Shown here in pieces: positions 49,782-58,442 of a stretch of DNA of 64,000 bases. Every line of letters starts with the position of its first letter. Positions within the stretch are counted from its first letter, which is position 1. The stretch spans positions 1 through 64,000 of the forward strand of contig NZ_VEDO01000013.1 of the NCBI RefSeq assembly GCF_007677875.1. Direction: 5' to 3'. Source of the DNA: Variovorax boronicumulans (GTDB taxonomy: Bacteria; Pseudomonadota; Gammaproteobacteria; Burkholderiales; Burkholderiaceae_C). Under the pieces are notes generated by a model. The model was given only the letters and a program-made list of their open reading frames with translations, was not told the origin of the DNA and did not search any database. The position numbers and the translations under genes are program-made.

Positions 49782-50606
49782 TCATGCCGGCGTGTCGCCT
49801 TGGAGCGTGATGCGGTGCATCACGCGGCGGTGGCCGTGGTAGTCGTTGACGGGGTTGTGCTGCACGCAGCGGTTGTCCCAGAACGCGATGGCGTTCGCCG
49901 GCCAGCGCCAGCGGCAGGTGAACTCGGGCTTGATCTGGTGGTGAAACAGGAACTGGAGCAATGGTGCGCTTTCCTCGTCGCGCAAGCCCACGATGCCGGC
50001 CGTGTGCGCCACGTTCACAAACAAAGCCTTGCGTCCGGTCTCGGGGTGCGTGCGCACCACCGGGTGCTCGGCTCGGTACTCCCGTGGTGCCTCTTGCCGG
50101 CCGTCGCTCCTGATGCGGTCCTCGCGCGTCTTGCTCACGTCGGCTTTGGCCGAGCTGCTGATGCCGACCAGTGGGTCGAGCAGCCGTTGCATGGTGTCTG
50201 ACAGTGCTTCGTACGCTGCGTACTGACTCGCGAACAGCGTGTCGCCGCCGTAGGGCGGCACCTCGCGTGACAGCAGCATGGAGCCCATCGGCGGCTGCTC
50301 CAGGTAGGTCGTATCCGAATGCCAGACGCCGCCGAAGTTGACGGTCTCGTGCTCCAGCTTTTTGACCTCGATGATGGTCGGAAAGCCCTCCAGCCCCTTG
50401 ACGAAAGGGTACTCCACGGGCTCGCCCATGGCCTGAGCGAAGCGCAGGAACTGCGCAGGTGTTAGCGCTTGTTCAGGGATGAAGATGACTTGGTGCGCAA
50501 GCAGCGCCGCGCGAATGTCGGCGGCACGCTGCGGCGTAAGGCCGTTGGCCAGGTCCACGCCGTGGAGTTCGGCGCCCAGGGCGCCAGCGATTCGTTGGAT
50601 GATCAC
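49782..50606 (-). CDS. TauD/TfdA-family Fe(II)/2-oxoglutarate dioxygenase
   Basis: 274 aa from GTG at 50606, preceded by TTAAGGAGACAAG. Iron ligands HxD in GGVWHSDTTYLEQ and the distal histidine in DNRCVQHNPVNDYHGHRRVM. LSREVPPYGGDTLFASQYAA and HPETGRKALFVN match the taurine/2,4-D dioxygenase family. Only moderately like the 47369 enzyme, so a separate substrate is likely. Expressed with the IclR gene that follows on the same strand; a TTCAGCCGGCTGAA palindrome lies 59 bp upstream. Confidence 0.87.
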   Translation of the reverse strand: MIIQRIAGALGAELHGVDLANGLTPQRAADIRAALLAHQVIFIPEQALTPAQFLRFAQAMGEPVEYPFVKGLEGFPTIIEVKKLEHETVNFGGVWHSDTTYLEQPPMGSMLLSREVPPYGGDTLFASQYAAYEALSDTMQRLLDPLVGISSSAKADVSKTREDRIRSDGRQEAPREYRAEHPVVRTHPETGRKALFVNVAHTAGIVGLRDEESAPLLQFLFHHQIKPEFTCRWRWPANAIAFWDNRCVQHNPVNDYHGHRRVMHRITLQGDTPA

Positions 50607-51049
50607 CTTGTCTCCTTAAGTGGATGTCAAGATGGTCATTCTGTTCAGCTTGTGGTCAACGAGATTCAGCCGGCTGAACGAGACTGGCGAAAGTGGATGC
50701 GAGGTCGAATGGATGGCTGCACGCCTCCACCAGTCGGGCTGGCAATGGCGCTGTTGCCTTAGACGACTTTAATTATGTTAAGTAAAAGATTCGCAGCGGC
50801 GCTGCGACGGATTCACTTCCGGCTCTGCCGCTCTATTGGGCATAAAGGACTGCAAACACCTGGCTGTCCCGGGGGCGTGACGCTTCCGCCCAAGTGGCGG
50901 CGATTGCGAAAGCAGCCTCTTGACCAACCGAGTGGCACAAGGACTCCGCGTCAAGTGGCAGGCTGGGCTTGGTGCAGGTGGTCAGCGCATCAGAGGCCAT
51001 GTCGGCGATCGCTTCCGCTTGCCCGTGCCTGTCTCGGCTCGCCACCGGC
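50607..51049. other. Intergenic region between tauD and the toxin-antitoxin pair
   Basis: Contains the palindrome at 50665-50678 and an A/T-richer patch near 50770-50790 (ATTATGTTAAGTAAAAG). A 70-aa minus-strand frame at 50833-51045 shows no recognised domain or ribosome site. No RNA gene or terminator was recognised. Confidence 0.4.
50665..50678. promoter_or_regulatory. TTCAGCCGGCTGAA palindrome
   Basis: A perfect 14-bp palindrome flanked by A/G and CG, 59 bp upstream of the minus-strand dioxygenase start. A related AGCTGAACAG sequence lies between it and the gene. The position and symmetry fit an operator for the IclR protein encoded at 48972-49760; the link is inferred. Confidence 0.4.
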
Positions 51050-51067
51050 GTAGCACAAAAGTGCTAC
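51050..51067. promoter_or_regulatory. GTAGCAC-AAAA-GTGCTAC operator of the TA pair
   Basis: Perfect 7-bp inverted repeat with a 4-bp spacer, 22 bp upstream of the antitoxin ATG. Ribbon-helix-helix antitoxins normally bind such short dyads to autorepress. The ribosome site CAGGAGCTCCC follows. Confidence 0.6.
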
Positions 51068-51089
51068 ATTTCGGTCAACAGGAGCTCCC

Positions 51090-51374
51090 ATGAGAACCAC
51101 CACCATCCGAATCGAAGAAGACTTGAAGGTCCGTGTGGCTGCAGCCGCTGACCGCGCAGGCAAGACTGCGCATTCGTTCATCTTGGATGCCATCACCCAA
51201 AAGGTGGATCAAGTTGAAGCAGACGATGAGTTGCATCGGTTGGCGGATGCGCGCTGGGCAAATATATTGACCACCGGAAAGACGGTGGATTGGGAAGAAG
51301 CGAAGGTCTACTTGGCGGCGCGAGCGCAAGGGAAGCGGCCACAGAAGCCGACTTCACGCAAGCTGGGGGAGTAG
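51090..51374 (+). CDS. Ribbon-helix-helix (CopG/ParD-like) antitoxin
   Basis: Protein of 94 aa. N-terminal RHH DNA-binding fold RTTTIRIEEDLKVRVAAAAD, RAGKTAHSFILDAITQKVDQ, and a C-terminal toxin-binding tail (VDWEEAKVYLAARAQGKRPQ). It would neutralise the RelE/ParE-like toxin encoded next, 8 bp downstream, and autorepress at the GTAGCAC dyad. Length and order (antitoxin first) are typical. Confidence 0.85.
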   Translation: MRTTTIRIEEDLKVRVAAAADRAGKTAHSFILDAITQKVDQVEADDELHRLADARWANILTTGKTVDWEEAKVYLAARAQGKRPQKPTSRKLGE

Positions 51375-51382
51375 CTTTTCGG

Positions 51383-51676
51383 ATGGCACGCATCGAGATA
51401 GCCCCCGAGGTGCTCGACGACTTTGATCGGTTCATCGAGCACCTTGCGCAGTTCGATGTGGATGGCAGCGAGACACGGGCAGCCGAGATCATCGACGCGG
51501 TTCAAGTCTTGTCCCATAGTCCGCTCATCGGTCGCAAGGTCAGGGGTGGCAAACGTGAACTAGTGATCGGGCGAGGTTCGCGCGGCTACGTCGCGCTGTA
51601 CCGGTACTTGCCCGACATCGACACGGTCTTTGTTCTGGCCTTCAGACATCAGCGCGAAGCCGGTTACCGGCTTTGA
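51383..51676 (+). CDS. RelE/ParE-family toxin
   Basis: Protein of 97 aa from the ATG at 51383, with GGGGGAGTAG at the antitoxin 3' end as ribosome site. IEIAPEVLDDFDRFIEHLAQ, LIGRKVRGGKRELVIG, RGYVALYRYLPDIDTVFVLA and FRHQREAGY are the ParE/RelE core strands and C-terminal arginine. Whether it cleaves mRNA (RelE) or poisons gyrase (ParE) cannot be decided by eye. Complete type II toxin-antitoxin pair. Confidence 0.83.
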   Translation: MARIEIAPEVLDDFDRFIEHLAQFDVDGSETRAAEIIDAVQVLSHSPLIGRKVRGGKRELVIGRGSRGYVALYRYLPDIDTVFVLAFRHQREAGYRL

Positions 51677-51970
51677 ACCGGCGCTCTTTGAATTGAAGAA
51701 CTTTGCGTCGGGCGTTGACGCACGGCGCGACGACAGCGGCCGGCATCTACGCCGCCTACCAGCAGCGCCATCATGCCGCGCGGCGCGTGACTGCTTCCGT
51801 CGTCTGGGCGTCTTGCGCGTTGGCTAGGCTGTAAGCGCTTCAGTCGGCTGATGGCAATGCCGGCGCGCATTCCAAATACAGCGCTTGTACGCCTACTGTG
51901 TCCGTTCAGGCTGATCCCTTCCAGCGCTGGCCTTGCCAGCTTTCGCCGCCCGCGGGGTGACGAAGAACGA
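51677..51970. other. No gene recognised between the TA pair and the fec cluster
   Basis: Short frames without domains or ribosome sites. No repeat or terminator with a U-tract was seen. Confidence 0.4.
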
Positions 51971-51974
51971 TATC

Positions 51975-51994
51975 AATAGAATGATTCTTATTTT
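51975..51994. promoter_or_regulatory. Probable Fur box of the fec cluster
   Basis: AATAGAATGATTCTTATTTT is a near-perfect dyad around GATT, close to the GATAATGATTATCATT-type Fur consensus and to Fur boxes of related betaproteobacteria. It lies about 63 bp before the sigma-factor ATG. Predicts iron repression. Confidence 0.6.
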
Positions 51995-52056
51995 CAAACT
52001 GCGATTGCTGACACGCCGGCCATGCGCTGGTGGTCTCCGTCTCCTGGCTTGTTGCC

Positions 52057-52581
52057 ATGCTCGAGCGCTTCTACCGAGAACTGCTGAACTTCCTGCACCG
52101 CCAGACCAACGACCGCCATATGGCGGCGGATCTGGCCCAGGAGAGCTATGCGCGCGTACTCGCCGCGCAGCACGCGGGGCAGTCGGTTCTCGATCCGCGC
52201 GCGCTGCTGTACCGGACCGCCAAGAACCTGATCACCGACCAGCACCGGCGCAGCGAGGTGCGGCGCCACGAGGTGCTGGACACGGTGGCCGAGTCCGAGG
52301 ATCTGCACGCGCCCTTGCACCAGCGGCCCGATGAGGCCCTGGCGTCCCAGCAAACGGTGCGCGCCTATGCCGAGGTGATCGAGAACCTGCCACCGCGTTG
52401 CCGAGAAGCCTTCGTGCTGCACATCATCGATGGCCTGCCCCAGGCCGAGATCGCCCAGCGCATGGGGATCTCGGTCAGCATGGTGGAGAAGCACGTCATC
52501 CGCGCCACGATGGCCTGCCGACGCTGCGCGCGTGCGCTCGACGGCAGCGCCGGTGCGGCGGCACCCGCGGATGTCGGATAG
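52057..52581 (+). CDS. fecI: FecI-like ECF sigma factor
   Basis: 174 aa from the ATG at 52057 (a GTG at 52030 is in frame). Sigma-70 region 2: DRHMAADLAQESYARVLAAQ, LLYRTAKNLITDQHRRSE. Region 4: ENLPPRCREAFVLHIIDGLP, QAEIAQRMGISVSMVEKHVI. FecI factors direct RNA polymerase to siderophore receptor genes on a signal passed through FecR. It overlaps the fecR start by 11 bp and sits behind a Fur box, the usual two-level control. Confidence 0.87.
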   Translation: MLERFYRELLNFLHRQTNDRHMAADLAQESYARVLAAQHAGQSVLDPRALLYRTAKNLITDQHRRSEVRRHEVLDTVAESEDLHAPLHQRPDEALASQQTVRAYAEVIENLPPRCREAFVLHIIDGLPQAEIAQRMGISVSMVEKHVIRATMACRRCARALDGSAGAAAPADVG

Positions 52582-53776
52582 CGCCGCCCCCCATGCCGCC
52601 CCGGGCACTGCCTTGCGGGGCGGTGGCCACACGCCAGTGTCTATAGTTCCAGCTTCTCCGCGTATGTCCCCCGTGCCCGCCCCTTCCCACGACCGTCCAG
52701 GCCTCGCACCTGCAGGGGAGCGCGCGCCGCTGACGCCCGAGGAGGCATTGGAGCTGGAGGCCGCGACCTGGGCCGTGCGCCGCCACGGGGGCCTGGATGC
52801 GGACGCGCAGACCCGGCTGCAGGCCTGGTTGGGGGCCGACCCCCGCCATGCCGCCGCGCTCGACGCCATGTCCGCCACCTTGCAGGGCGTGCAGCAGATG
52901 CCCGCCAACGAGGCTGCCAGGCTGCGTGCCGGGCTGCCCGCGCGGGCGTCCCGCAAGGCATCCATCGCCCAGCCAGCGCCGTCGCGTTGGTCGCTGCGTC
53001 CGTTCCTTCCGCACGCGGCCGCAGCTGTGGTCGTGCTGGCCCTGGCCGGTGCCGGGTGGTTCGGCTGGTGGCTGCAGCCCACCTTCGAAAAGTCCTACGC
53101 GACGGAGCGTGGCCAGCAGATCCTGGCCACCCTGCCGGACGATGCCGCGGCGGGCAGCACCGTGCAGCTGGACACGGGCACGCGCATCCACGCGCGCCTG
53201 TTCCGCGACCGGCGTGAAGTGGCGCTGCGCGATGGCCAGGCCATGTTCTCCGTCCACGCCGACACGACGCGGCCATTCCATGTCCTGGCGGGCGACCTGC
53301 GCATCACGGTCGTGGGAACCCGCTTCTCGGTCCGGCACACCGCGACGGGCATCGACGCGGGCCGCACCGTGGTGGCGGTGGAGGAAGGGCATGTGCGCGT
53401 GGAGCGGGCCCAGGCGCAGGGCAGCAGCGCTGGCGCCACCGCCGTGGAGCTGCACGCAGGGCAGATGCTCGAGGGCCATGATGGCGCAGAGGTCGGCTCG
53501 GATCCCTTCACCGTCAGCACCATCGCTCCCCAGGCCGTGGCGCAGTGGCGCAGCGGCCGCATCAGCTTCAGCCAGACGCCGCTGGACCAGGCGCTGGCCG
53601 AGTTCGAGCGCTACGGCAACACCGGTCTGGTGGTCCGCGACCCTGCCGTCGCGGCCCTGCCGGTGGGCGGCAGCTACGGCCTGCGCCAACACCAGCGCTT
53701 TGCCGAGTTCCTGCCCCATCTGCTGCCGGTGCGGCTGGTCCAGCGGGACGGCGTCACCGAAATCGTGGCGCGCTGA
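52571..53776 (+). CDS. fecR: FecR-like anti-sigma/sigma regulator
   Basis: 401 aa from the ATG at 52571 (an ATG at 52664 is a shorter alternative). N-terminal cytoplasmic DUF4880/FecR_N part (ALELEAATWAVRRHGGLDAD, RLQAWLGADPRHAAALDAM), one membrane segment (AAAAVVVLALAGAGWFGWWL) and a periplasmic FecR domain (LDTGTRIHARLFRDRREVAL, LAGDLRITVVGTRFSVRHT), then a secretin/STN-like end. It relays the occupied-receptor signal from the outer membrane to FecI. Longer N-terminus than E. coli FecR. Confidence 0.85.
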   Translation: MSDSAAPHAAPGTALRGGGHTPVSIVPASPRMSPVPAPSHDRPGLAPAGERAPLTPEEALELEAATWAVRRHGGLDADAQTRLQAWLGADPRHAAALDAMSATLQGVQQMPANEAARLRAGLPARASRKASIAQPAPSRWSLRPFLPHAAAAVVVLALAGAGWFGWWLQPTFEKSYATERGQQILATLPDDAAAGSTVQLDTGTRIHARLFRDRREVALRDGQAMFSVHADTTRPFHVLAGDLRITVVGTRFSVRHTATGIDAGRTVVAVEEGHVRVERAQAQGSSAGATAVELHAGQMLEGHDGAEVGSDPFTVSTIAPQAVAQWRSGRISFSQTPLDQALAEFERYGNTGLVVRDPAVAALPVGGSYGLRQHQRFAEFLPHLLPVRLVQRDGVTEIVAR

Positions 53777-53903
53777 ATTTATTGTGTGTTCTCCTGTTCG
53801 GCGACGTGAGGATCGCCGTCGCCGGTGCGTCTACAGCCGGTGGAAAGGAGCGGTGCCGTCGGCATGCCCTGCCACCCGTTGCCGATCGAGGAGCCACCAA
53901 TCC

Positions 53904-56327
53904 ATGCGCACTGCGCCCTATCCCTGTTTCCGTCTCGCCCCGCTGTCCCTGGCTGCTGCCATCGTCCTCGGGCTCGCCGCCAGCCAGCCTTCGGATGCGC
54001 AGGCTCAGTCGTCCGCGGCCGCGCCGGCCACCCGCAGCATCTCGATCGCGGCCCAGCCGCTGGGCAATGCCCTGAATGAACTGGCGCGCCAGGCCGACCT
54101 GCAGCTGGGCTTCCCCGCGGCGCTGGTCGCCGGCAAGACCGCGCCGGCCGTTTCCGGCCAGCTCACGGCCCAGCAGGCGTTGGACCGCCTGCTGGCCGGT
54201 AGCGGCCTGGAAGGCACGGTGCGGGACCGGGCCGTGCTGGTGCGCGCCGCATCGGCGGGCGCTGGTGGTGGCACCGCGCTGCCAACCGTGTCCGTGGTCG
54301 CATCGGCAACCCTGTCCCAGACCGTGCCAGCGCCTTATGCGGGCGGCCAGACGGCGCGCGGCGGGCGCATCGGCGTGCTGGGCAACCGCGACATGCTCGA
54401 CACCCCCTTCAGCACGACCCAGTACACCGCCCAGCTGCTGGAGGACCAGCAGGCCCAGACCATCGGCGATGTGCTGGTGAACGATCCCTCGGTGCGCAAC
54501 ACCTACGGGCGCAACGCCGGCCGGGAGGAGTTCAACATCCGCGGCTTCACGCTGTTCAACTACGACGTGTCCTTCAACGGCCTGTACGGCGTGTCGCCGC
54601 GCAATGCGGCCTCGCTGATCGGCGTGGAACGGGTCGAAGTGCTGCGCGGCCCCAGCGCGCTGCTCAACGGCATGGCGCCCGCGGGCTCCGTGGGCGGCGG
54701 CATCAACCTGGTTCCCAAGCGTGCGGGCGTGGAGCCGCTCAACCGCGTGACGCTGTTGTACATGGACGATGGCCAACTCGGCGTGCATGCCGACGTGGCA
54801 CGCCGCTTCGGCGAAGACAAGCAGTGGGGCGTGCGCCTGAACGCGGCCAAGCGCTCGGGCGACACGCCGGTCAACGGCTCGAGCGAACGCGTGGATGCCG
54901 TCGCGCTGGGCCTGGACTACCTGGGCGAACGCGTGCGCCTGGAGGCCGACTTCAACTACCAGGACCGCGTGACGCATGGCCGCAGCAGCCTGCTGTTCCC
55001 TCCGGAATCCGGCACGCCCATTCCGGCAGCACCAAACAACAAGCTCAACTTCCAGCCGCGCTGGAGCTACTGGGATGCCGAGGAGCGTGCGGCGGTGGTG
55101 CGTGGCGAAGTCGACATTGCGCCCGGCCTGGTGGCCTACGGCGCGATCGGCGCCATGCAGTACGACTTCGACAGCCTGCAGGCCACCTCGTTGTTGCTGG
55201 ATGGGCAAGGCAACCTGGCCGCGCGCCCGTACCGGCTCAAGGAGTACGTCGACACCCGCACCATCGAAGCCGGCCTGCGCGGCAAGCTGCAGACCGGCGC
55301 GGTCAGCCACGAGTACGTGCTCAGTGCCACGGGCTATGCACAGGACAACGGCCTGGCCCGCCTCAACGGCACGGTCTACCGCTCGAGCATCTACACGCCT
55401 GCGGACGTCGCCTTCCCGAACATCGTGCTCGGCGGATCGCTGCCGCGCACGTCTGAGACGCGCATGCGCAGCCTGGCCTTCGCCGACACGGTGTTCCTGG
55501 CGGAGCGCCGGGTGCAGCTCACGCTGGGCGCCCGCCACCAGCAGGTGCGCACGCGCACGCTGGATGCCGCGACGGGCGCCGAGACAGACCGCTACGACAA
55601 GTCCGCCGTGACGCCGATGGCTGCAGTGCTGTTCAAGGCGACCGACCGGATCTCTCTGTACGGCAACTACATTGAAGGCCTGTCGCAAGGGCAGACGGCA
55701 CCCGACGGTTCCCAGAACGCAGGGCAGGTGTTCCCGCCGTCCAAGTCCAAGCAGATCGAGGTCGGCGCGAAGTACGACACCGGCCGTGTCGCCACCACCG
55801 TCAGCCTGTTCCAGATCGAACGCCCCAGCAGCCTGCTCGATGGGGCCACCAACCCGCCGGTGTTCCGCATGGACGGCGAGCAGCGCAACCGCGGCGCGGA
55901 GATCGTCAGCCAAGGCGAAGTGGCGCGCGGCGTGCGCCTGCTGGCGGGCGCGGCCTACACGCAAGGCAAGTTGACGCGGACCGAGGACGGCCTCAACGAC
56001 GGCCGCACGGCGCCCGCCACGCCGCGGCTGCAGGTCAACCTCAGCGGCGAGTGGGACACGCCCTTCCTGCAGGGCCTGACCCTGACCGCACGCGCGCTGC
56101 GCACCAGCACGCAGTACGTCGACACGGCCAACACCCAGCAACTGCCGGCCTGGACGCGCCTGGACATCGGCGCACGCTACCGCTTCGACGCGGCCGGCAA
56201 GCCGGTCACGCTGCGCGCCAGCATCGAGAACCTGCTGAACAGGAACTACTGGCAGTCGGCCGCGCGCGAGGGCCTGACGATGGGTGCTCCGCGGACCTTG
56301 CTGGTCTCCGCCACGACCGAGTTCTGA
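53904..56327 (+). CDS. TonB-dependent siderophore receptor with signalling (STN) domain
   Basis: Protein of 807 aa: signal peptide (LAPLSLAAAIVLGLAASQPS), N-terminal STN domain (SISIAAQPLGNALNELARQA, LTAQQALDRLLAGSGL) that touches FecR, a plug (TIGDVLVNDPSVRNTYGRNA, EEFNIRGFTLFNYDVSFNGL, VERVEVLRGPSALLNGMAPA) and a 22-strand barrel ending in VSATTEF with terminal Phe. Of the FecA/FpvA/FhuE kind that binds a ferric siderophore. Start ATG after GAGGAGCCACCAATCC. Ligand not predictable. Confidence 0.9.
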   Translation: MRTAPYPCFRLAPLSLAAAIVLGLAASQPSDAQAQSSAAAPATRSISIAAQPLGNALNELARQADLQLGFPAALVAGKTAPAVSGQLTAQQALDRLLAGSGLEGTVRDRAVLVRAASAGAGGGTALPTVSVVASATLSQTVPAPYAGGQTARGGRIGVLGNRDMLDTPFSTTQYTAQLLEDQQAQTIGDVLVNDPSVRNTYGRNAGREEFNIRGFTLFNYDVSFNGLYGVSPRNAASLIGVERVEVLRGPSALLNGMAPAGSVGGGINLVPKRAGVEPLNRVTLLYMDDGQLGVHADVARRFGEDKQWGVRLNAAKRSGDTPVNGSSERVDAVALGLDYLGERVRLEADFNYQDRVTHGRSSLLFPPESGTPIPAAPNNKLNFQPRWSYWDAEERAAVVRGEVDIAPGLVAYGAIGAMQYDFDSLQATSLLLDGQGNLAARPYRLKEYVDTRTIEAGLRGKLQTGAVSHEYVLSATGYAQDNGLARLNGTVYRSSIYTPADVAFPNIVLGGSLPRTSETRMRSLAFADTVFLAERRVQLTLGARHQQVRTRTLDAATGAETDRYDKSAVTPMAAVLFKATDRISLYGNYIEGLSQGQTAPDGSQNAGQVFPPSKSKQIEVGAKYDTGRVATTVSLFQIERPSSLLDGATNPPVFRMDGEQRNRGAEIVSQGEVARGVRLLAGAAYTQGKLTRTEDGLNDGRTAPATPRLQVNLSGEWDTPFLQGLTLTARALRTSTQYVDTANTQQLPAWTRLDIGARYRFDAAGKPVTLRASIENLLNRNYWQSAAREGLTMGAPRTLLVSATTEF

Positions 56328-56636
56328 GTGGCGAGCGCAGAGCGGCCGACCGGTGCCCGAGGCCGGCGCCCCGTGCGCCGGCCATGGGACACGCTCTCGC
56401 GGGCGATGGCGGGCCTCGTGGGCGGCTACCTGCTGGCCCAGGTGCTGCCGGTGGCGCTGGTGGCGCCGTGGGCATTGCCGCGTGCGGACGCCGTGCTGGT
56501 GGCCATGCAGCTGAGCTTCGTGGTCTATGCGGTGGCTGCCATGGGCGCGTTCGCGGCCCGCAGCGCGCTGCGGGCCTGGGTGGTCGTGGGTACGGCGACC
56601 GTGCTCGGCGGCGCCTGCGCCTGGATCGCGCTCTGA
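56328..56636 (+). CDS. DUF3649 small membrane protein
   Basis: 102 aa from GTG at 56328, directly after the receptor stop. Basic N-terminus then three hydrophobic segments (AGLVGGYLLAQVLPVALVAP, AVLVAMQLSFVVYAVAAMGA, AWVVVGTATVLGGACAWIAL). Matches DUF3649, found beside TonB receptors and PepSY proteins in iron uptake clusters. Function not established; thought to help iron handling in the inner membrane. Confidence 0.75.
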   Translation: MASAERPTGARGRRPVRRPWDTLSRAMAGLVGGYLLAQVLPVALVAPWALPRADAVLVAMQLSFVVYAVAAMGAFAARSALRAWVVVGTATVLGGACAWIAL

Positions 56637-56680
56637 AACGGCCGCCGAGGCCATCGGTGCAACAGGCATCGCGCGCGCCG

Positions 56681-58228
56681 ATGGACCAGCGCCCCCTGCG
56701 CCCCGCCATGGCCTGGCTGCACACCTGGCTGGGCGTGCTGTTCGGCTGGCTGCTGTACTTCATGTTCGTCACCGGCACGCTCGGCTACCTCGACACCGAG
56801 ATCGACCGCTGGATGCGGCCGGAGCTGCCCGTGGCGCAATACCCCTTGCCACTTGCGGCGCCGGCCGAGCAGGCTATCGCCTATCTGCAGGCCCACGCAA
56901 GCGACGCACGCCGCTGGGTGGTCCAGTTGCCGGTGGACCGCAACGAACCCTACCTGAGCGTGTCCTGGCAGCCGCAGGACGGGGCAGGGCAGGACCCGCA
57001 GGCCGTGTGGCTCGACGTGCGCAGCGGCGCACGCATCGACGTCCGCGACACCGCAGGCGGGCAGCTGCTTTACCAGATGCACTGGCGGTTGCACTACCTG
57101 CCGCAATGGTTGAGCGAATGGCTGGTCGCCCTGGCTTCCATGGCCTCGCTGCTGGCGCTGCTCACGGGCATCGTGGTGCACCGGCGCTTCTTCGCGGACT
57201 TCTTCACCTTGCGGCTCGGCAAGGGCCACCGCTCCTGGCTCGACGCACACAACGTGGCCAGCGTGCTGACATTGCCGTACCAGCTGATGATCAGCTACTC
57301 GGGCCTGGTCTTCCTCATGTTCTCGTTCATGCCGCTGATCGCCAGCGCCTGGTATGGCGCTGCGGCCGATGCCGGCCGCGCGTTCTACGGCGAGCTGTTC
57401 CCACCCATGGCGACCGCGCCCGCCACGGGACAGCGCGCGGCCCTGGTCCCGGTCGCGCAGGTCTTGCGCGATGCGGCCACGCGCTGGGACGGCGCAACGG
57501 CCGCGGTGCTGGAGATCCAGCGGCCCGGAGACGCCAACGCGCGCATCGGCGTGGTCGGTAACTTCGCCGCCGGCCCGGTGCGCTCGGCGGGCATCCTGGT
57601 CTACGACGGCGTCACGGGGGCCTTGTTGGCCGAACGCTCCGCGTGGCAGTCGACGCCGCGGGCTTCCCGCGATCTGCTGCTGGGGCTGCACGAAGGGCTG
57701 TTCGCAGGCCCCATGTTGCGCGCGCTCTACCTGCTGTCGGGCCTGCTCGGCTGTGCCATGGTCGGCACGGGCATGGTGCTCTGGACGGTCAAGCGCCGCG
57801 AGCGCGCGGCACGCGAGCGCAGTGGCCATGTCTTCGGCCACGTGCTGGTGGAGCGGCTCAATGTCGCTGCGATCCTGGGCTTGCCCATCGGCATCGCTGC
57901 GTACTTCTGGGCCAACCGGCTGCTGCCGCTCGGGATGGGGCAGCGGGCCGAAGCCGAGGTCCATGCGCTGTTCCTGGTCTGGCTGGCCACGCTGGCCCAT
58001 GCGGCGCTGGGAAGTCCTTCGCGCACGTGGCGCACCCAGGCCTGGGTTGCAGCCTTCGGTTTTGGTGCGTTGCCACTGCTCAATGCGTTGACCACCGACC
58101 GGCATTTGGCGCACGCACTGCCGACCGGCGACTGGGTGATGGCGGGGTTCGACTTGGCGGCGCTGTCGGTCGGCATGGCGTTCGCGTGGGCGGCGCACGG
58201 CATGCGGCAGCGCGAGAACGGAGCGTAG
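56681..58228 (+). CDS. PepSY-associated TM protein (PiuB/FpvG-like iron reductase family)
   Basis: Protein of 515 aa with an N-terminal membrane helix (MAWLHTWLGVLFGWLLYFMF, VTGTLGYLDTEIDRWM), periplasmic PepSY-like loops, then further helices. Conserved histidines in AWLHTWLG, QMHWRLHYLP and WLDAHNVASVL could bind haem. Relatives reduce ferric siderophores in the periplasm or inner membrane. It is the last gene of the fec cluster, 44 bp after DUF3649; a GTG at 56657 gives a slightly longer alternative. Confidence 0.82.
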   Translation: MDQRPLRPAMAWLHTWLGVLFGWLLYFMFVTGTLGYLDTEIDRWMRPELPVAQYPLPLAAPAEQAIAYLQAHASDARRWVVQLPVDRNEPYLSVSWQPQDGAGQDPQAVWLDVRSGARIDVRDTAGGQLLYQMHWRLHYLPQWLSEWLVALASMASLLALLTGIVVHRRFFADFFTLRLGKGHRSWLDAHNVASVLTLPYQLMISYSGLVFLMFSFMPLIASAWYGAAADAGRAFYGELFPPMATAPATGQRAALVPVAQVLRDAATRWDGATAAVLEIQRPGDANARIGVVGNFAAGPVRSAGILVYDGVTGALLAERSAWQSTPRASRDLLLGLHEGLFAGPMLRALYLLSGLLGCAMVGTGMVLWTVKRRERAARERSGHVFGHVLVERLNVAAILGLPIGIAAYFWANRLLPLGMGQRAEAEVHALFLVWLATLAHAALGSPSRTWRTQAWVAAFGFGALPLLNALTTDRHLAHALPTGDWVMAGFDLAALSVGMAFAWAAHGMRQRENGA

Positions 58229-58442
58229 CCCAACATGGGGCCGCCGAAGTGTCATGCGTCGCATGGATCTGGCCGTCGGGGCGCGCTTGGGGCGAGGATG
58301 CTTGCGCCTGCTGATGATTAACACAAGAACATTTATGAAAGTTTGTTGGCCGGAGGGTGTTCGCCGCGGTGCAATGCTGCTGGATATGCGAGTGGCCAGC
58401 TGGTAGAACGTCAAAAACCTCAGTCAGAAGACCGGCGCGCTT

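Noticed and set aside
50833-51045. 70-aa minus-strand frame beside the TA pair
   Set aside because: No ribosome site, no domain, and it ends near the TA operator; probably chance.
53754-56669. 971-aa minus-strand open frame opposite the TonB receptor
   Set aside because: A shadow of a high-GC gene: no domain, no ribosome site, and the opposite strand encodes a clear FecA-type receptor.
56525-58414. 629-aa minus-strand frame opposite the PepSY protein
   Set aside because: Composition is a low-complexity His/Gln/Arg mixture typical of antisense frames; the plus strand has a recognised membrane protein.
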